Positions 29,201 to 40,100 of a stretch of DNA of 64,000 nt are shown here, piece after piece; position 1 is the stretch's first letter; every line of letters begins with the position of its first letter. This stretch comes from Aurantiochytrium sp. KH105 (Eukaryota; Sar; Bigyra; Thraustochytrida; Thraustochytriidae), in assembly GCA_003116975.1 (NCBI GenBank), contig BGKB01000048.1, forward strand, positions 279,001 through 343,000, in the 5' to 3' direction. The notes beneath the pieces were generated by a model, which had not been told where the DNA came from, did not search any database, and saw only the letters and a list, made by a program, of their open reading frames with translations. Made by a program: the position numbers and the translations under genes.

Positions 29201-30701
29201 TCAGCCTCGAGTTGGAACGGATGTCTTGGCAACCTGGTCGACTGGTGGGGGGTCAAGAGCTAGCGCAAAGCTGGGCAAATTAATCTCACGCCCCGAGGCA
29301 TCGCAGAAGTGAGGTACACGGTTCTGAGTGCGCTTGAAAATCCTAATGAGCGGTTCGCCCATCATTTCTTGGCGAAGGTCTGGCAAAAGTCGTTGACCAT
29401 CCGTACGATTTTGTCGAAAGCCCTCCTCCCCGAGTTCCTTCACGTACTCGTATGCAAGAATCGAAACCACAGCTTGGTCTCCACGGCTGATTTATTGTGT
29501 ACATAGATGAATGCGGTGAGCGAGCGCAATGAGCAACGAGCAATGCGTTAGTGGATCGCGTTCTCCAAGTTCCCGGCTGTTTCCGGCTCTCGCCAAGTAT
29601 GTATGGCTCAAGATATCCTCTTCCCCTTTCCTTCTCAACATTCAATCCCTTGGACGCCTCCCTTGCCTCATCCCATCTCATTACTTGTGTGCTGTTTTTA
29701 TACCAAACGTACTGACAATGACCCTCGAAGTCCTGATGACACTTTCCAAAACCAGTAAATCCTGAAGCACCTTCGGGCGCCATACACTCTTTGACGAGAG
29801 CGCAATTGGCCAGATCCTCGAGGATGTCCATGACGCGGGGGTTCCCGGTGTACCAAATCTGAAACGATGCAGCATTTGATTTGATACCCCGATAGTCCAT
29901 GATATCAGAAGAGACTCGTCCACGCGTGAGCTGGGAAAGCATCTTGAACGTCATGGGATGGGTAACTTTGGGAAGCGTTTCGTTGTGAGCGTCGAGCTGA
30001 AACTGGAGAACAAGACCGTTCTTTCTTGCCACGTCGTCCCACACGCGGATGGGCCCGAATGCTTTTCCAAATCTCACAGACGCATCGCACCAGAACATGA
30101 CTTGACATGGACCGATTTCTTTTGCAACTCGACGCATGACGATTGGCTTCCAAAGACTGTTTGTGAGTCCCAAAATGCGTTTGTTCACAGCACTCGAGTA
30201 CTCACGATCTTTAAAACCCAGCCAAGCGTAGTCGAACTTTTCAACTGTGACCACCATATTGCAGGGAGCCTTCAGATATGTGTCAATAATTGTCTGCGGA
30301 AGGTCGTTTTTGAGGACGAAAATATGCAGGTGTAGCTTGTCTGTTCGCGGTGGGCCAGGGTTGGCGCGTGAGGCCCACATGCGCTGGAGAGAGTCGATCA
30401 TGTCAAGTATCTCCTTGGCATGATTTTTGGAGCAAGCTGTGACAACGTGTATGCCTTGGTGGGGATCGTACTCGCATGCAGGGTGATGATCGTCATTATC
30501 GTCATATTGGCCGACGTTTAGAGGGTGCAGAAGAGGCCGACTTTCTGGCAACGCACTCTTTGCGAAAAGCAAGGAAGAAAACCTATCGCTGGGCGCAGAG
30601 GCGCTGCTCCAGAGTTGCAGCACAAGAAGGCCGCCCGAAAGAGCACCAAAGATAAAGGTCACGAGGACGACGGTGCATGTCTCAAGCGTGACTCTTGCCA
30701 T
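29201..30701 (-). CDS. Type II membrane glycosyltransferase-like protein, two exons
   Basis: I join exon 30701-29713 to exon 29486-29201 across a 226-bp intron (29487-29712, donor GTACGT, acceptor AATCAG). This gives 424 aa. Residues about 8-30 are an uncleaved signal-anchor, placing the rest in the Golgi/ER lumen. The lumenal part has HVVTACSKNH near its start and FWCDASVRF in the middle, resembling the DxD-like site of nucleotide-sugar transferases (DUF1647-type). The second exon restores the RGDQAVVSILAYEY block typical of such enzymes, and the splice phase completes a codon exactly. Without splicing the frame reads 123 unrelated residues. Donor sugar and acceptor are unknown; family placement is tentative. 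Confidence 0.75.
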
Positions 30702-31190
30702 CTTGCAGCTCTTCGCTCAGGGGTCCCTCGAGCTGCGTTGCGCGCCTACGCGCAGGCGAGGGTATTGCGCGCGCCTAGACAGATTCAAAGAAATTGTCCC
30801 CAAACGCGAACCTCTTCGCTGGCCCGTTTCGCGCGCTCTAACTGGCGACGGCCGCTCGTGCCGGTGCTGTACGACAGCTCTGCGCGGAACCAAAGTCCAC
30901 TCGCGTTGCTTTCTTGCGCAGGACGTGCGTCTCCCGTGTCCGCGCCCACCCCAGAAGTCTCACTCTCTTCATGTGCACACCGCGGTAGTACGCCTGAAAA
31001 GTATAGCAGGCCTCGGCAGGCCTAGTAGTTTCGCGTGGATCGGTTTTTTTTATTCTTACTAAACTCGACTAAACTACAAAAAATAGGATCTAGTCATTTC
31101 ACGAAGCTCAAGAGCAAGATGCAAGGCTGAAAAGCCTATTCATGGTCGACTTCATACATGTAAATGTTTGGAATTTGAGTCAACTTGCAC
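30702..31190. other. Intergenic upstream of the glycosyltransferase-like gene
   Basis: This presumably holds the promoter of the gene starting at 30701. An AGGCCTCGGCAGGCCTAG segment lies at about 31008-31024. No ORF is supportable. Confidence 0.4.
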
Positions 31191-31899
31191 AGATTTTGCT
31201 CGAAACCACGACCTTGCTTTTGCGCCAATCGCCTCTCTTGAGCCTAATATTCCCTCTCGTGCATAGCTTGTCCATTAAGATGTCTTTGAGCGAACGAGTG
31301 TCAGAAAGAACGGCCTCCATGCACGAGGGAACAAGTTTTGAAGCATCATAATGGTTTGATAGTTCGCGCCGGTGCGCTCGAGACAGTCTACCGCCGCGTT
31401 GAGTATCCGGAGGTGAGAAGTTATTGATGTCTTTGTGGCGCGCGTGGGAGAGTGGGAGAAGGGGTGAGCATCATCAGCGTGACCACCTCGCGAAAAAGGC
31501 GGCGTTGTTCAAGCACCAAGCACCTCATATTGGGAGAATTTGGAGGTGAAAGCTCGCCAGGCGAAAAGTCCGCTGCGTCTGTTCGTTCTGTCGTCAATAA
31601 CTTCTCTTTGAGGCGTGGAGCGAAAGACTATAAATGCATTCATCCTGGGCTTGGGTGAGGATAACTTCGGTTCCATTCCACGCATCATTAGAGACGCCGA
31701 TGCGTAGCAAAGTGATTTCGAGGTCCTGACGCAGAGTGTGCCAATCCTTTACGTAGAGAGGAATCGTGTTGGCCTTGGTGCAAATGCCTTCAACTCGTGC
31801 ATCAAGAGAATTGTTGTCCGCCTTGTACTTGGGCAGAGCAGCGTCCACGGGTGGCACGTCGCGGACGTTGGATTTCACAGTCAGCTCATCTTCTGACAT
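31190..31899 (-). CDS. Small unresolved gene, probably multi-exon, unknown function
   Basis: A 101-codon frame starts at an ATG at 31899 in good context (ACAATG) and reads MSEDELTVKSNVRD, ending at 31594. Its first ~78 residues (including YVKDWHTLRQDLEITLLRIG) look like genuine helical protein. Downstream on the same strand are two coding-like stretches in other frames. One contains RCLVLEQRRLFREVV (about 31465-31540); the other contains LNAAVDCLERTGANYQ (about 31340-31430). A further frame ends near 31191. The gene may be spliced across them, but I could not settle the junctions. A 13-bp inverted repeat (31415-31427 and 31594-31606) lies within it. I do not recognise the product. Confidence 0.4.
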
Positions 31900-33949
31900 T
31901 GTGCTTTACAAGTTGTTGCTTCACACGCCAAGCTTTTCAACCCCAAAAAATGGATTTTTTGCGGAAAACGACCGGCGGGGGTGGAGAGTCGCGTGGTCGT
32001 AGCACGCGCGAGCGAAATGGACAAGGCAGGCGTGCGAGAGAAGGCGGACACGAGCGGACCTGCAATGCCGAGCTTAGCACGGGCACGGCGTGCGACGGAT
32101 AGACGTAGACTGAGCGTATAGTGCTCTGATGAACGCTGAGCAAGGCCGAACTCCGGTGCCCGGGTCGCTCACGGGAAAGCCACACCCCGCTTACCCCTGG
32201 ATAACCTGTTATCTGGAGGGGGGCACTGTGTGCGATCATTGTTGTTTGGTGAGAGTAGTTGAGGGATTGCTATTCGCGTCCCATGCCAGATCGGCGTTGT
32301 GCTCAAACCCTAGCCCTATGTTCGGACAGAATATTCAGATACTCAAGTTGATGTGCATGTATGCAGAGCACGCATCCTCTGTCTTTGTCCTTGCTCAGCT
32401 CGGCATGTACACAAAGCATTCTCTTCTTAGAAGATCGGTGGCACTATACTGTGGCAATGCGCTTGTGTATCTAATTTCTCTTGGTTTTCCTCACAGTCAC
32501 ACAGACCCTGGGAAGTGACAGCCGATCACTTGGTTCAAGTTGTCAATCATCACCCCAGGTGTAGGTTGTGCTCGTGACGAATGTGAAACGAATCGAAGCA
32601 TGAGTCCATCTTGCATGAGATTGGTGGTTGGTGTCCTTGTGCTCTCGCCATCTTCCAGGTTTGGAGGGGGAAAGGGAAGAAATTATGACCAAAATTAAAA
32701 GGCTCAATGCGACCCCTATCACAATCGCGTAGCGTAGACCACTTCTGTGGGCTCATGGCCCTGCCTTCTTTGTACTTTGTTTTAGGGAAAATAGAAAAAA
32801 AGGGAAATAAAATAAAAAGGGGAGTTGCGAGCAATCGTGAGTCTCCGGGACATAATTTTGGTTTTACATGGCGAGGCAAAGACTGGCTGCCCTCGGGCGA
32901 ACAGACCACAGTACGAAGCCTTTTGAGGTGCCAGAGAACCGCACGCGATCTAGGCCCAAGCTAAGCTTGGGCAAAATCCGCCTATACTATAGCAAACGCC
33001 AGCGGCGAGATCTGGAAACCTTCGAGTTCTCCGTGGAAAGACCATCGACACTCCATTGGTCCACACTGCTGTGCTGTGGACCCAACACTTGTGTCCAATC
33101 GAGATCTCCAACTTTCAGTGGCGACAGGTGTTCTCCGTCTCGCAGTTCCTAAATGCGGACATACCAGCATTTAGCTCGTGCCAAAAAGTCAGTACAGCAG
33201 AACTCCGACGAGGCACGAGCAAGACTGTAGGGGCCGTCTCGCGCCGCGCCGCGCCGCGCCGCACCGCGCCACGCCGCACCGCGCGCCGCCGCGCCTTGCT
33301 CACGGCACCAGCGTTCCGCGCGCGCGAGCCAAGGCGCGCAGCATCTTCTCCCGCGCCGCAGGCTGTCTCTCTCTCCGGAGGGAGTCCTCGCGGAAGAAAC
33401 CCTCCTCCTTCATCGTCGCCATCCCGGCGCTCTCCGCTGCGGCAGGCCGCTCGCGCGCAAGCTCCCGCGCGGCCGCGCCCGCGATCGCGCCCTCGAGCGG
33501 CGCCGCGCCCTCCCCCGCCGCGGCTCGCCCTGCGCGGCGCCGGCACGGAGCGCGCGGAGAACTCGAAGGCCGCGACCGGCTTGACCTCGCACGCGCGATA
33601 CCGTACGGCGGCGGGCGATACCGTACACGCTGTGGGCAAGGCGTGCTCGCTTGCCTGGGAGACGTTACGCGGCGTTGGCGCCGAGAAGCTCGCCCGCTGC
33701 AGCTAGCTGGCTGGCTGGCTGGCTGCGTTGCGAAAAAGGTCGCCGTCGTCGGCTTGACGAGGCTCGGCCCGGCTTGGCCTGGGCCAAAGTGAGTTTGTCT
33801 GGCTGCGCGAGCAGTGCGCTGCAGGCGAGGAGGTCGCGGTGGCAGCTCGAGGTCGGCGTGGCTGAGAGCGCACACGCCGTGGACGTCAGAAAAGAAAAAA
33901 CATCGGGAAGAAGGGAAAAGCAAAGGAGCAGAGCAGGAACAGCGCAAGG
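31900..33949. other. 2-kb intergenic region before the PX-BAR-SH3 gene
   Basis: No supportable gene was found. The segment 32200-32900 is less GC-rich than the surroundings. A 19-bp palindrome lies at 32954-32972, a GCGCC pentamer run at 33241-33285, and a GGCT run at about 33707-33724. The last kilobase is GC-rich and probably 5' UTR/promoter of the sorting-nexin-like gene. Confidence 0.5.
33241..33285. repeat. GCGCC pentanucleotide-type repeat
   Basis: Four perfect GCGCC copies pass into degenerate GCACC/ACGCC/GCGCC copies. Confidence 0.8.
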
Positions 33950-36250
33950 ATGCGAGGACTCAACTTGCGGAGCTCGCTGCCGAGGGCGAGCCTGCGCAGA
34001 GAGAGCTTGAGCCCGACAGCGAACGGCAGCAGCAGCAACAACTACAACCTGCCGTCTCCGTCTTCACCGAGGGGGCAGACGTCGGGACCCGTCCACTCGG
34101 ACGAGTTTGAGGGCGCGACGGCCGTGGGCGAATTTCTCAACGATGACGAGTCCGCGCGCGGCCTCGAAAGTCCTGCGCCCTCGAGCGAGCTGCAGCACTG
34201 GCTCGAGTACGTGGCGCACAACACTGGCGATACCTTGACCATCGCCAAAGAGGTCGAGAAAAAGCGCAAATTCCTGATCAAAGTTGAGCGCTATTACACC
34301 ATTCGCACGTACAAAAACGGCGGCGGACCCGCGGGCGAAACCGAAGGCGCATCGCGACACGAGCTTGAGCCGGGTACAGGAGAGGTCGAGGAAGCCAAGG
34401 GAGACGACGATGAGCCAACTTCTGGCGTCCAAGGAGCCTCTTCGATGGGAAGGCACATTGATGCCAAACGCAAGCTCAAGGAATTCCGTATCTTTCAAAA
34501 TGCCTTGCGCGACAGGTTTGCAGGCGCCATGGTGCCGCGCCTGCCCAAGGGCGGGAGCACCCCCGACGACAAAATGGTCGAAGCGCTCGAGCGCTTTCTC
34601 CGCGAGGTCGCGCGGAACCCCATGTTTCGCCGAGACGCTGCTTTCGAGACCTTTTGTTCCCCGGAGATTACCAAGTTCACTGACAGTACGACGCAGGGAC
34701 TCCCCGATCAGTGCGAAGGACTCGACCAGTGGGAGGAAATGCTCAAGAGCGTCCCGCTGCCTCCTAATGTCCACGACTTTCTCAAAGAGGCTGCCAAAGA
34801 GGTGGCCGCCATGCAGGCAGTCTACGCAGGTCTGCGTGAGAATGTCATCAAGATGCAGGCCATCATTCAGCGTCAAGCACGCGATCAGCGCGAGCTGTCC
34901 AAGGTCTGGGAGCGTTGGATGCGCAAGGAGACCAGCTTCCGCCACCTCTTTGGACGCGCCTCCGATCCCACAGACACCTGGGGCTTTCACAACGAAATGA
35001 TTAATATGCCTGCGGTGGTCGGGACCATGCAGACGCTTTCCGAGGGTCGCGCGCACGCGCTGGACCAAGAGGCCGTGGAAATCCTTCACGTCCTTCAGAC
35101 GAAGATGGCCTTTGAGGTCCAGATCCTCGACGAGCTGTCGCACCTTGTTGCCGAAGTGAAGGCCTCTTTGCACAAGCATCGTGCTTCAATGCGCGAGTAC
35201 GGTAATTTGCGTGCCAAGATTCAGTCCGCAGACCAGCAGCTCGTCGTGAGCACTGCGCCACCCGTGCAGAACCTCGACAGCCCCGATATCCCGGATGGCT
35301 TCTCGGACATTCCCATGGTGCCGCCCTCGCCCGCGCCGAACAAGAAGCAGACGCGTCTGCAAGGCAAGGCCAAGACGCTTCAGGAGACGATTCGTGTACG
35401 CCAGGGGGATGTCAAAAAGCTCGTGCGAGGCCTTCGCTTCGAAATGGACAGATTCCGGTTTGAGCGCACGATGCGCACAGCTGATATGTCGCGCACCCTG
35501 GCCCAGATCCAGCACAATCATCTCGAGGATGTCGTTCGCAAGTGCACGCGCACCCTCACCAGTCTCCCCGAGCGACAGCCGGCCGTGGCGCCGCTCGCCT
35601 GCATGATCGAGTACGCCGAGCGTGAGCGTCTGGCCGCCGAGGCGGCACGTGCCGCTGCAGAGAGCATCTCGAGCGCCATGGGAGTCAACGTGCCAGAGCT
35701 GCAGCCACCTCCCACGCAGCGCCAAAGCCTGCGCGTTGTCTTTGACTTTGCCGCCGAGGAAGAGGGCGAAATCAATTTGCGTGAGGGTGACATTGTTACG
35801 GTTGTTCGCCGCGTCACCGACGATGATGGTTGGTGCGAGGTTCGCACGCACGATGGAGCTGTTGGACTGGCCCCTCTATCATACATGGAGCCCGAGGAAC
35901 CGACCTCGGGTGCCGCACTTGGACAGCTCTCACCCGTCATTGATGACGGGTTTTCTAGCCCGTTGGCGAGCCCGGTCGCGGCCACCGGTGCGCATGACAC
36001 CGAGGTCGAAATGGGCGTTCCGGCAACGCCTCCAGGTATGGGTGATCACATGACGGCCAAGCATTACGACTCAACGAGCGAATATGCGGCACCGCAAGAG
36101 CAGCCAAGCGCCCCACCAGAGCCTGCTCCGGAAACAAGGGAAGAGAATTCGGTCGAGCCCAAGGCAGACTCGCAGAACCAGTTCGAGCCCAAACCGGTGG
36201 CTTTGCTTGAGCAAATCCGCAGTGTATCGAGCAGATCCGGACTCATGTAA
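33950..36250 (+). CDS. PX-BAR-SH3 sorting-nexin-like membrane-remodelling protein
   Basis: The protein is 766 aa. Residues about 80-243 form a PX-like phosphoinositide-binding domain: IKVERYYTIRTYKN, then an ~45-residue Gly/Glu-rich insertion, then EFRIFQNALRD, VPRLPKGG and a FLREVARNP helix. Residues about 250-550 are long amphipathic helices consistent with a BAR dimerisation domain. Residues about 593-648 are an SH3 domain (VFDFAAEEEGEINLREGDIV, DDGWCEVR, GLAPLSYME). The tail is Pro/Glu-rich and disordered. PX and BAR with an SH3 recall SNX9/18/33, but there the SH3 is N-terminal. A role in endocytosis or endosomal tubulation is inferred. The ATG at 33950 is the first in frame. Confidence 0.8.
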   Translation: MRGLNLRSSLPRASLRRESLSPTANGSSSNNYNLPSPSSPRGQTSGPVHSDEFEGATAVGEFLNDDESARGLESPAPSSELQHWLEYVAHNTGDTLTIAKEVEKKRKFLIKVERYYTIRTYKNGGGPAGETEGASRHELEPGTGEVEEAKGDDDEPTSGVQGASSMGRHIDAKRKLKEFRIFQNALRDRFAGAMVPRLPKGGSTPDDKMVEALERFLREVARNPMFRRDAAFETFCSPEITKFTDSTTQGLPDQCEGLDQWEEMLKSVPLPPNVHDFLKEAAKEVAAMQAVYAGLRENVIKMQAIIQRQARDQRELSKVWERWMRKETSFRHLFGRASDPTDTWGFHNEMINMPAVVGTMQTLSEGRAHALDQEAVEILHVLQTKMAFEVQILDELSHLVAEVKASLHKHRASMREYGNLRAKIQSADQQLVVSTAPPVQNLDSPDIPDGFSDIPMVPPSPAPNKKQTRLQGKAKTLQETIRVRQGDVKKLVRGLRFEMDRFRFERTMRTADMSRTLAQIQHNHLEDVVRKCTRTLTSLPERQPAVAPLACMIEYAERERLAAEAARAAAESISSAMGVNVPELQPPPTQRQSLRVVFDFAAEEEGEINLREGDIVTVVRRVTDDDGWCEVRTHDGAVGLAPLSYMEPEEPTSGAALGQLSPVIDDGFSSPLASPVAATGAHDTEVEMGVPATPPGMGDHMTAKHYDSTSEYAAPQEQPSAPPEPAPETREENSVEPKADSQNQFEPKPVALLEQIRSVSSRSGLM

Positions 36251-36556
36251 GGCGCTCTGCGTTTCTGCAGAGATTCATTCATTGATCATTTCGTCACTCA
36301 CCTTTACAAAATCATCATCAGACTCCTTTTGTCTAAAGTATTCAACGCTTTTTCGTCTCTTCTACTACAAGTTGGCAAATTAAGAAAACCGGAGACCGGA
36401 ACGGGTAGGCCTATCCAAAAAGAAGTTCGAGATCATTGCCAAGGCCACAGAACACTTTTCAAAAACAGCGCACATTTTCCTTTGCGATGCTGCGAATGAT
36501 GCATTCAAATGATAATGTCGCCGTGATACGTGGTATACAGCACGCTATCTTGATGC
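36251..36556. other. Convergent 3' region, sorting-nexin-like / MoaD
   Basis: These 306 bp between converging stops are AT-richer than the flanks and contain TAGGCCTA (36406-36413). They are presumed 3' UTRs. Confidence 0.45.
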
Positions 36557-36868
36557 TCATCCGCCACTAATGGGCGGGATGATTGCAACCTCATCACCGT
36601 CTGCCAGGACTTGGGAGTCATCGACGTACTCCTCGTTCACTGCCCAGGCGCAGACGCCCGTGAGCTCCTTCAAGCCTTCGTACTTGTGGACGAGTTTCTC
36701 CTCGAGATCCTTGGTCGTCGCGCCTTCTTCGAGACGCCACGTCTCGAGCGCCCGGCCGCTCACTTCTCGTGACCGCGCAAAGTACAGCACCTTGACGGTC
36801 ACGGTGCGCTTGCCGCCCCGCGCGGGGCCGCCTCCTGCCGCCGCGCCGCCGTCGGCTGCGTCACCCAT
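36557..36868 (-). CDS. MOCS2A: Molybdopterin synthase sulfur-carrier subunit (MoaD/MOCS2A)
   Basis: This 103-aa protein has the beta-grasp ubiquitin fold of MoaD/ThiS. It includes VKVLYFARSREVSG at the start, an acidic ADGDEVAIIPP near the end, and the C-terminal SGG. The terminal Gly-Gly becomes a thiocarboxylate that donates sulfur to precursor Z in molybdenum cofactor synthesis. The partner large subunit (MoaE/MOCS2B) is not in this window. The first ~18 residues are a Gly/Ala extension of no clear function. Unlike mammals, where MOCS2A and MOCS2B overlap on one transcript, the small subunit stands alone here. Confidence 0.95.
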   Translation of the reverse strand: MGDAADGGAAAGGGPARGGKRTVTVKVLYFARSREVSGRALETWRLEEGATTKDLEEKLVHKYEGLKELTGVCAWAVNEEYVDDSQVLADGDEVAIIPPISGG

Positions 36869-37158
36869 TGTTTTTGTTCTGCATGTCCTGTCAGAGCAAA
36901 CTCGTAGTAGCCTCGACGATCAGTCCAGGAAAGGGGGGAAGGGAGTCTGAATGCGCTGGACGAAGCGTAATTGCTCGCCAAAGGAGAACATCTTGAACCA
37001 GTCTGAGCCGAGCTTGCGCGCACTCGAGCTACCCGGTTTGCTTGCTGCCTATACTCCGCGGAATAGAAAGGCGGAGAAAGGCATCAATTTATCAAGTTTA
37101 TACACAAGATGCCAGCCTGAGGTGTTTTTCAAAATTTTATTTTGCACCTATTCTCATT
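36869..37158. other. Intergenic, CFAP70 3' end to MoaD promoter
   Basis: These 290 bp between co-oriented genes hold no ORF or repeat of note. Confidence 0.4.
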
Positions 37159-40100
37159 TTAGACGGTCCCTTGCACAACAAGCTTTGCCATGAGTTCTCT
37201 CAAGGAAACGATCTCGACATCGTCTACATCTTCGTTGGTTGCAAGAGCGTCAACGAGGGTCGACGCCTCCTCAAACTTGTTTTGCAAGAGAAGCACGCGA
37301 GCAAATTCGGGAATTTGCGGGGCTCCGAGGTCCGCACGAGCACGAAAGGCTGTCGCTGCCCGCTCGAGGTCACCGTTCTCAAAAAATTGCTTGCCGAGAT
37401 CAGCCCAAAGATCCATGTCGGAAAGCCCTGCAGCATGGACAAATGCTCTCTGTGCAAGCTCTTTCATACCCGCATGCAGACATGAAAGGGAAAGGAGCGC
37501 CCAGATGCGAGGCGCAGCACGATCCATCAAGTTCGCTTCCGAGAGCACGTCAATGGCGTCTGTGAAAGCTCGACCCATGATGCATGCCTCGCCAGCCCCA
37601 GCCCACGAGTCTGGCGACGGCCAGCGAGCGCACGCGAAAAGGAAAACCCGCTTCGCCGCCCCTGCGGCTCGCTCAGCCAGATACATTTTGCCGAGCTGCA
37701 AGACGGACTCTCGCACAATTGCTTCGTCCAGGTCAATTCTCCACATGTCTGTCAACTCCTCGGCCTCTTCGGATTCATTCTCCGGATCAAACGCATCCTG
37801 TAGCCTGGTGAACGCTTGCTCGAGCGCCAACTTACGCAACGTCGAGGCTTGCTTTACGTCTGCAGACGTCGAGGAGCCTTCTGTGTCTTCTTCGGCGCCT
37901 TTTAGAAGCCGCCCTAGAAGCAGAAACCCAGAAGCTGGCACGTCGTGCACCTCAATTGCGCTCTCGATTTCTTGCACGTCTCCCCGCAGCCAGCCCTCCA
38001 AAAGTCGATCGGCGAACAGCGTTTCCGTTTCTTCCAAAGGCGTTAAAGTTGTTTGCATCGCAGCGAGCCCTTCCTTGAATGCGCCCAAAAGACGTGCAGA
38101 AACTCGCTCGAGACGCCAGCTCAGACAGGAAGCGCACGCTTGAAGGCACAGCGCAGCCCGTGATTTTACGTCGTCGTCATTGTCGGTCTCCGCAGGCCAG
38201 CCAAGACTCGCTGCAACAAAAGAAGGAGGCGGCTGCGAGTCGGCTCGTCGCTCCGTCATGAGCTGCAAGAGACCGTGGGCCGTCACGATGTCGCGCATTG
38301 CACGCACAGAAGCACCTGTAGGCAGTCCCGCCTCCACGGCGCGCACGAGAAATGTTTCAGCCTGCGCATCGCTTCCACTGTCCATGAGCACAGCGCCGTA
38401 GGCCACCAAGCTCGAGACGTGTCCGTCGTCAATGGCGAGAGCGCTTCGAAGACACTCTGCGGCAACGGCGCGGCGCTCTTCGCCATTGCGAAGGCAGAAA
38501 TCTGCATACTCGAACCATACGATGGGATCCACGGGGAGATCCTGCTCCCCGTCCATTAAAGCCGTTTTCTCTGCATCGCCTACACGCTCTTGAAAGACTT
38601 CCTCGGCCTCGGCCAAGAGGCCGGCAGACTCGAGATCGTACGCTCGGGCCAGCAAATTCGTAAGTCGCTCCTGCAGTTCCGCGAGACGCCGCGCGGGTGT
38701 TGGCTTTGCTTTGAGGGATGTTTGGCCTCGCTTCGCAGCCTCAACCTTGTCGTTGAATGTCTGATTTAGAAGCGCCAAAGCACGCTCAAACACAGCACAG
38801 TAGAGAACATCCCCATCCAAGCCTGCAAATTCGCCCAGGCGCTCCGATGTAACGAATTTGCTCAAGGCTTCCTTGAGTGCCAGACGCATGCGTTGGTAAT
38901 GCCCGTTGACGTTGAGGTTATGCAGCAGATGCGCTCGCTCGCGTTCTTCTTCGCTCTTGGTTTCGCCGTAGACGGACGTCACGCGATCGACAATCTCCGC
39001 TGCGGCCTCGTCGAGCATCTCCAGGGCGCTTGGCCGACGCATACGTCGCGCGGGTCTCCCCTCGACAAGATCGCGGACATTTGCAAGTCGGGGCTTTGGG
39101 ACGGGGGGTGCTGGCACAAGAGCCCTTGCCAACGTCATCTGTACGGTCAGACTGCACTTGGCGCCGACACTTTCTTCTTCGACTTGTTTGCGCTCCCCCT
39201 CATCGGTTGTCTCTTCCTCGCTCAGAACAGGAACATTTTTGATGTCGAGGTCTGCGGTCATGATGGCCCTTGCCTCTCCAGGTTGCAAAAATGGTGCTGA
39301 GGACGCCAGGCCTGCGGCAACGAGCTCCAGACGCGCGTCCTCGGCAGGTGGGGCGTCAACGACAACCGAAAGCATTGCGCGCCCCGCTTCGCGAAGCTCT
39401 TGAACGTCAAGCGGCGATAGAAATACATATTGCTGCTGCCCCAGCCCTTGCCCCTCCTCCTCTTCTGCTGTGAGTCGAACCTGCCAGACAGCCGGCTCGG
39501 ATGGAGCCTCGGTACTCGCCTCGGGTGACTCGGCTGTTTCTGCCGCATCGACAACGTCTTCGACGCTAGTTGACGCTTCGAGCACGAGCTTTCCATTGCA
39601 GAGAAGTGCAGAGTTTCCGAGCTTGAGGGCGACCCCGGTCGTCTCTCCCTCCCGGAATCGGGCAGACCACTCCTCTGGAAGATCGCGTAAAGAGACCTTA
39701 TCACACGCAAGCACGGCTCCGTTTGTCCAGTAGTCGTAGAGTTTACCAAGAGCTTCGATGCGGATGCTCAAGACCAGGCTGTTCAGCATAGTGCTGTCCT
39801 TGGACTCATCCGCATCAGACTCGGCAGATTCGCACAGACGAAGATCAACTTGTAGAGGCTCTTGGACGTTACTCATGAGTGGAATGAGACCAATGGATGA
39901 TTTGCCCACAAGTTCATCCTCTTCAGCATTGCCATATTCCCCACGGTAGGCTTCGACGACAATCTCGTATGCTTCGTTTGAACCGCTGCGTGCTGCAGTC
40001 AAGGCAGAATTGACAAAGTCGGCGCTCAAAGGTACGCCGCGAACAGCAGCATCAAATCCAAGATCGCCACTGGTACACTCGACCACCTCTGTGCAACCAG

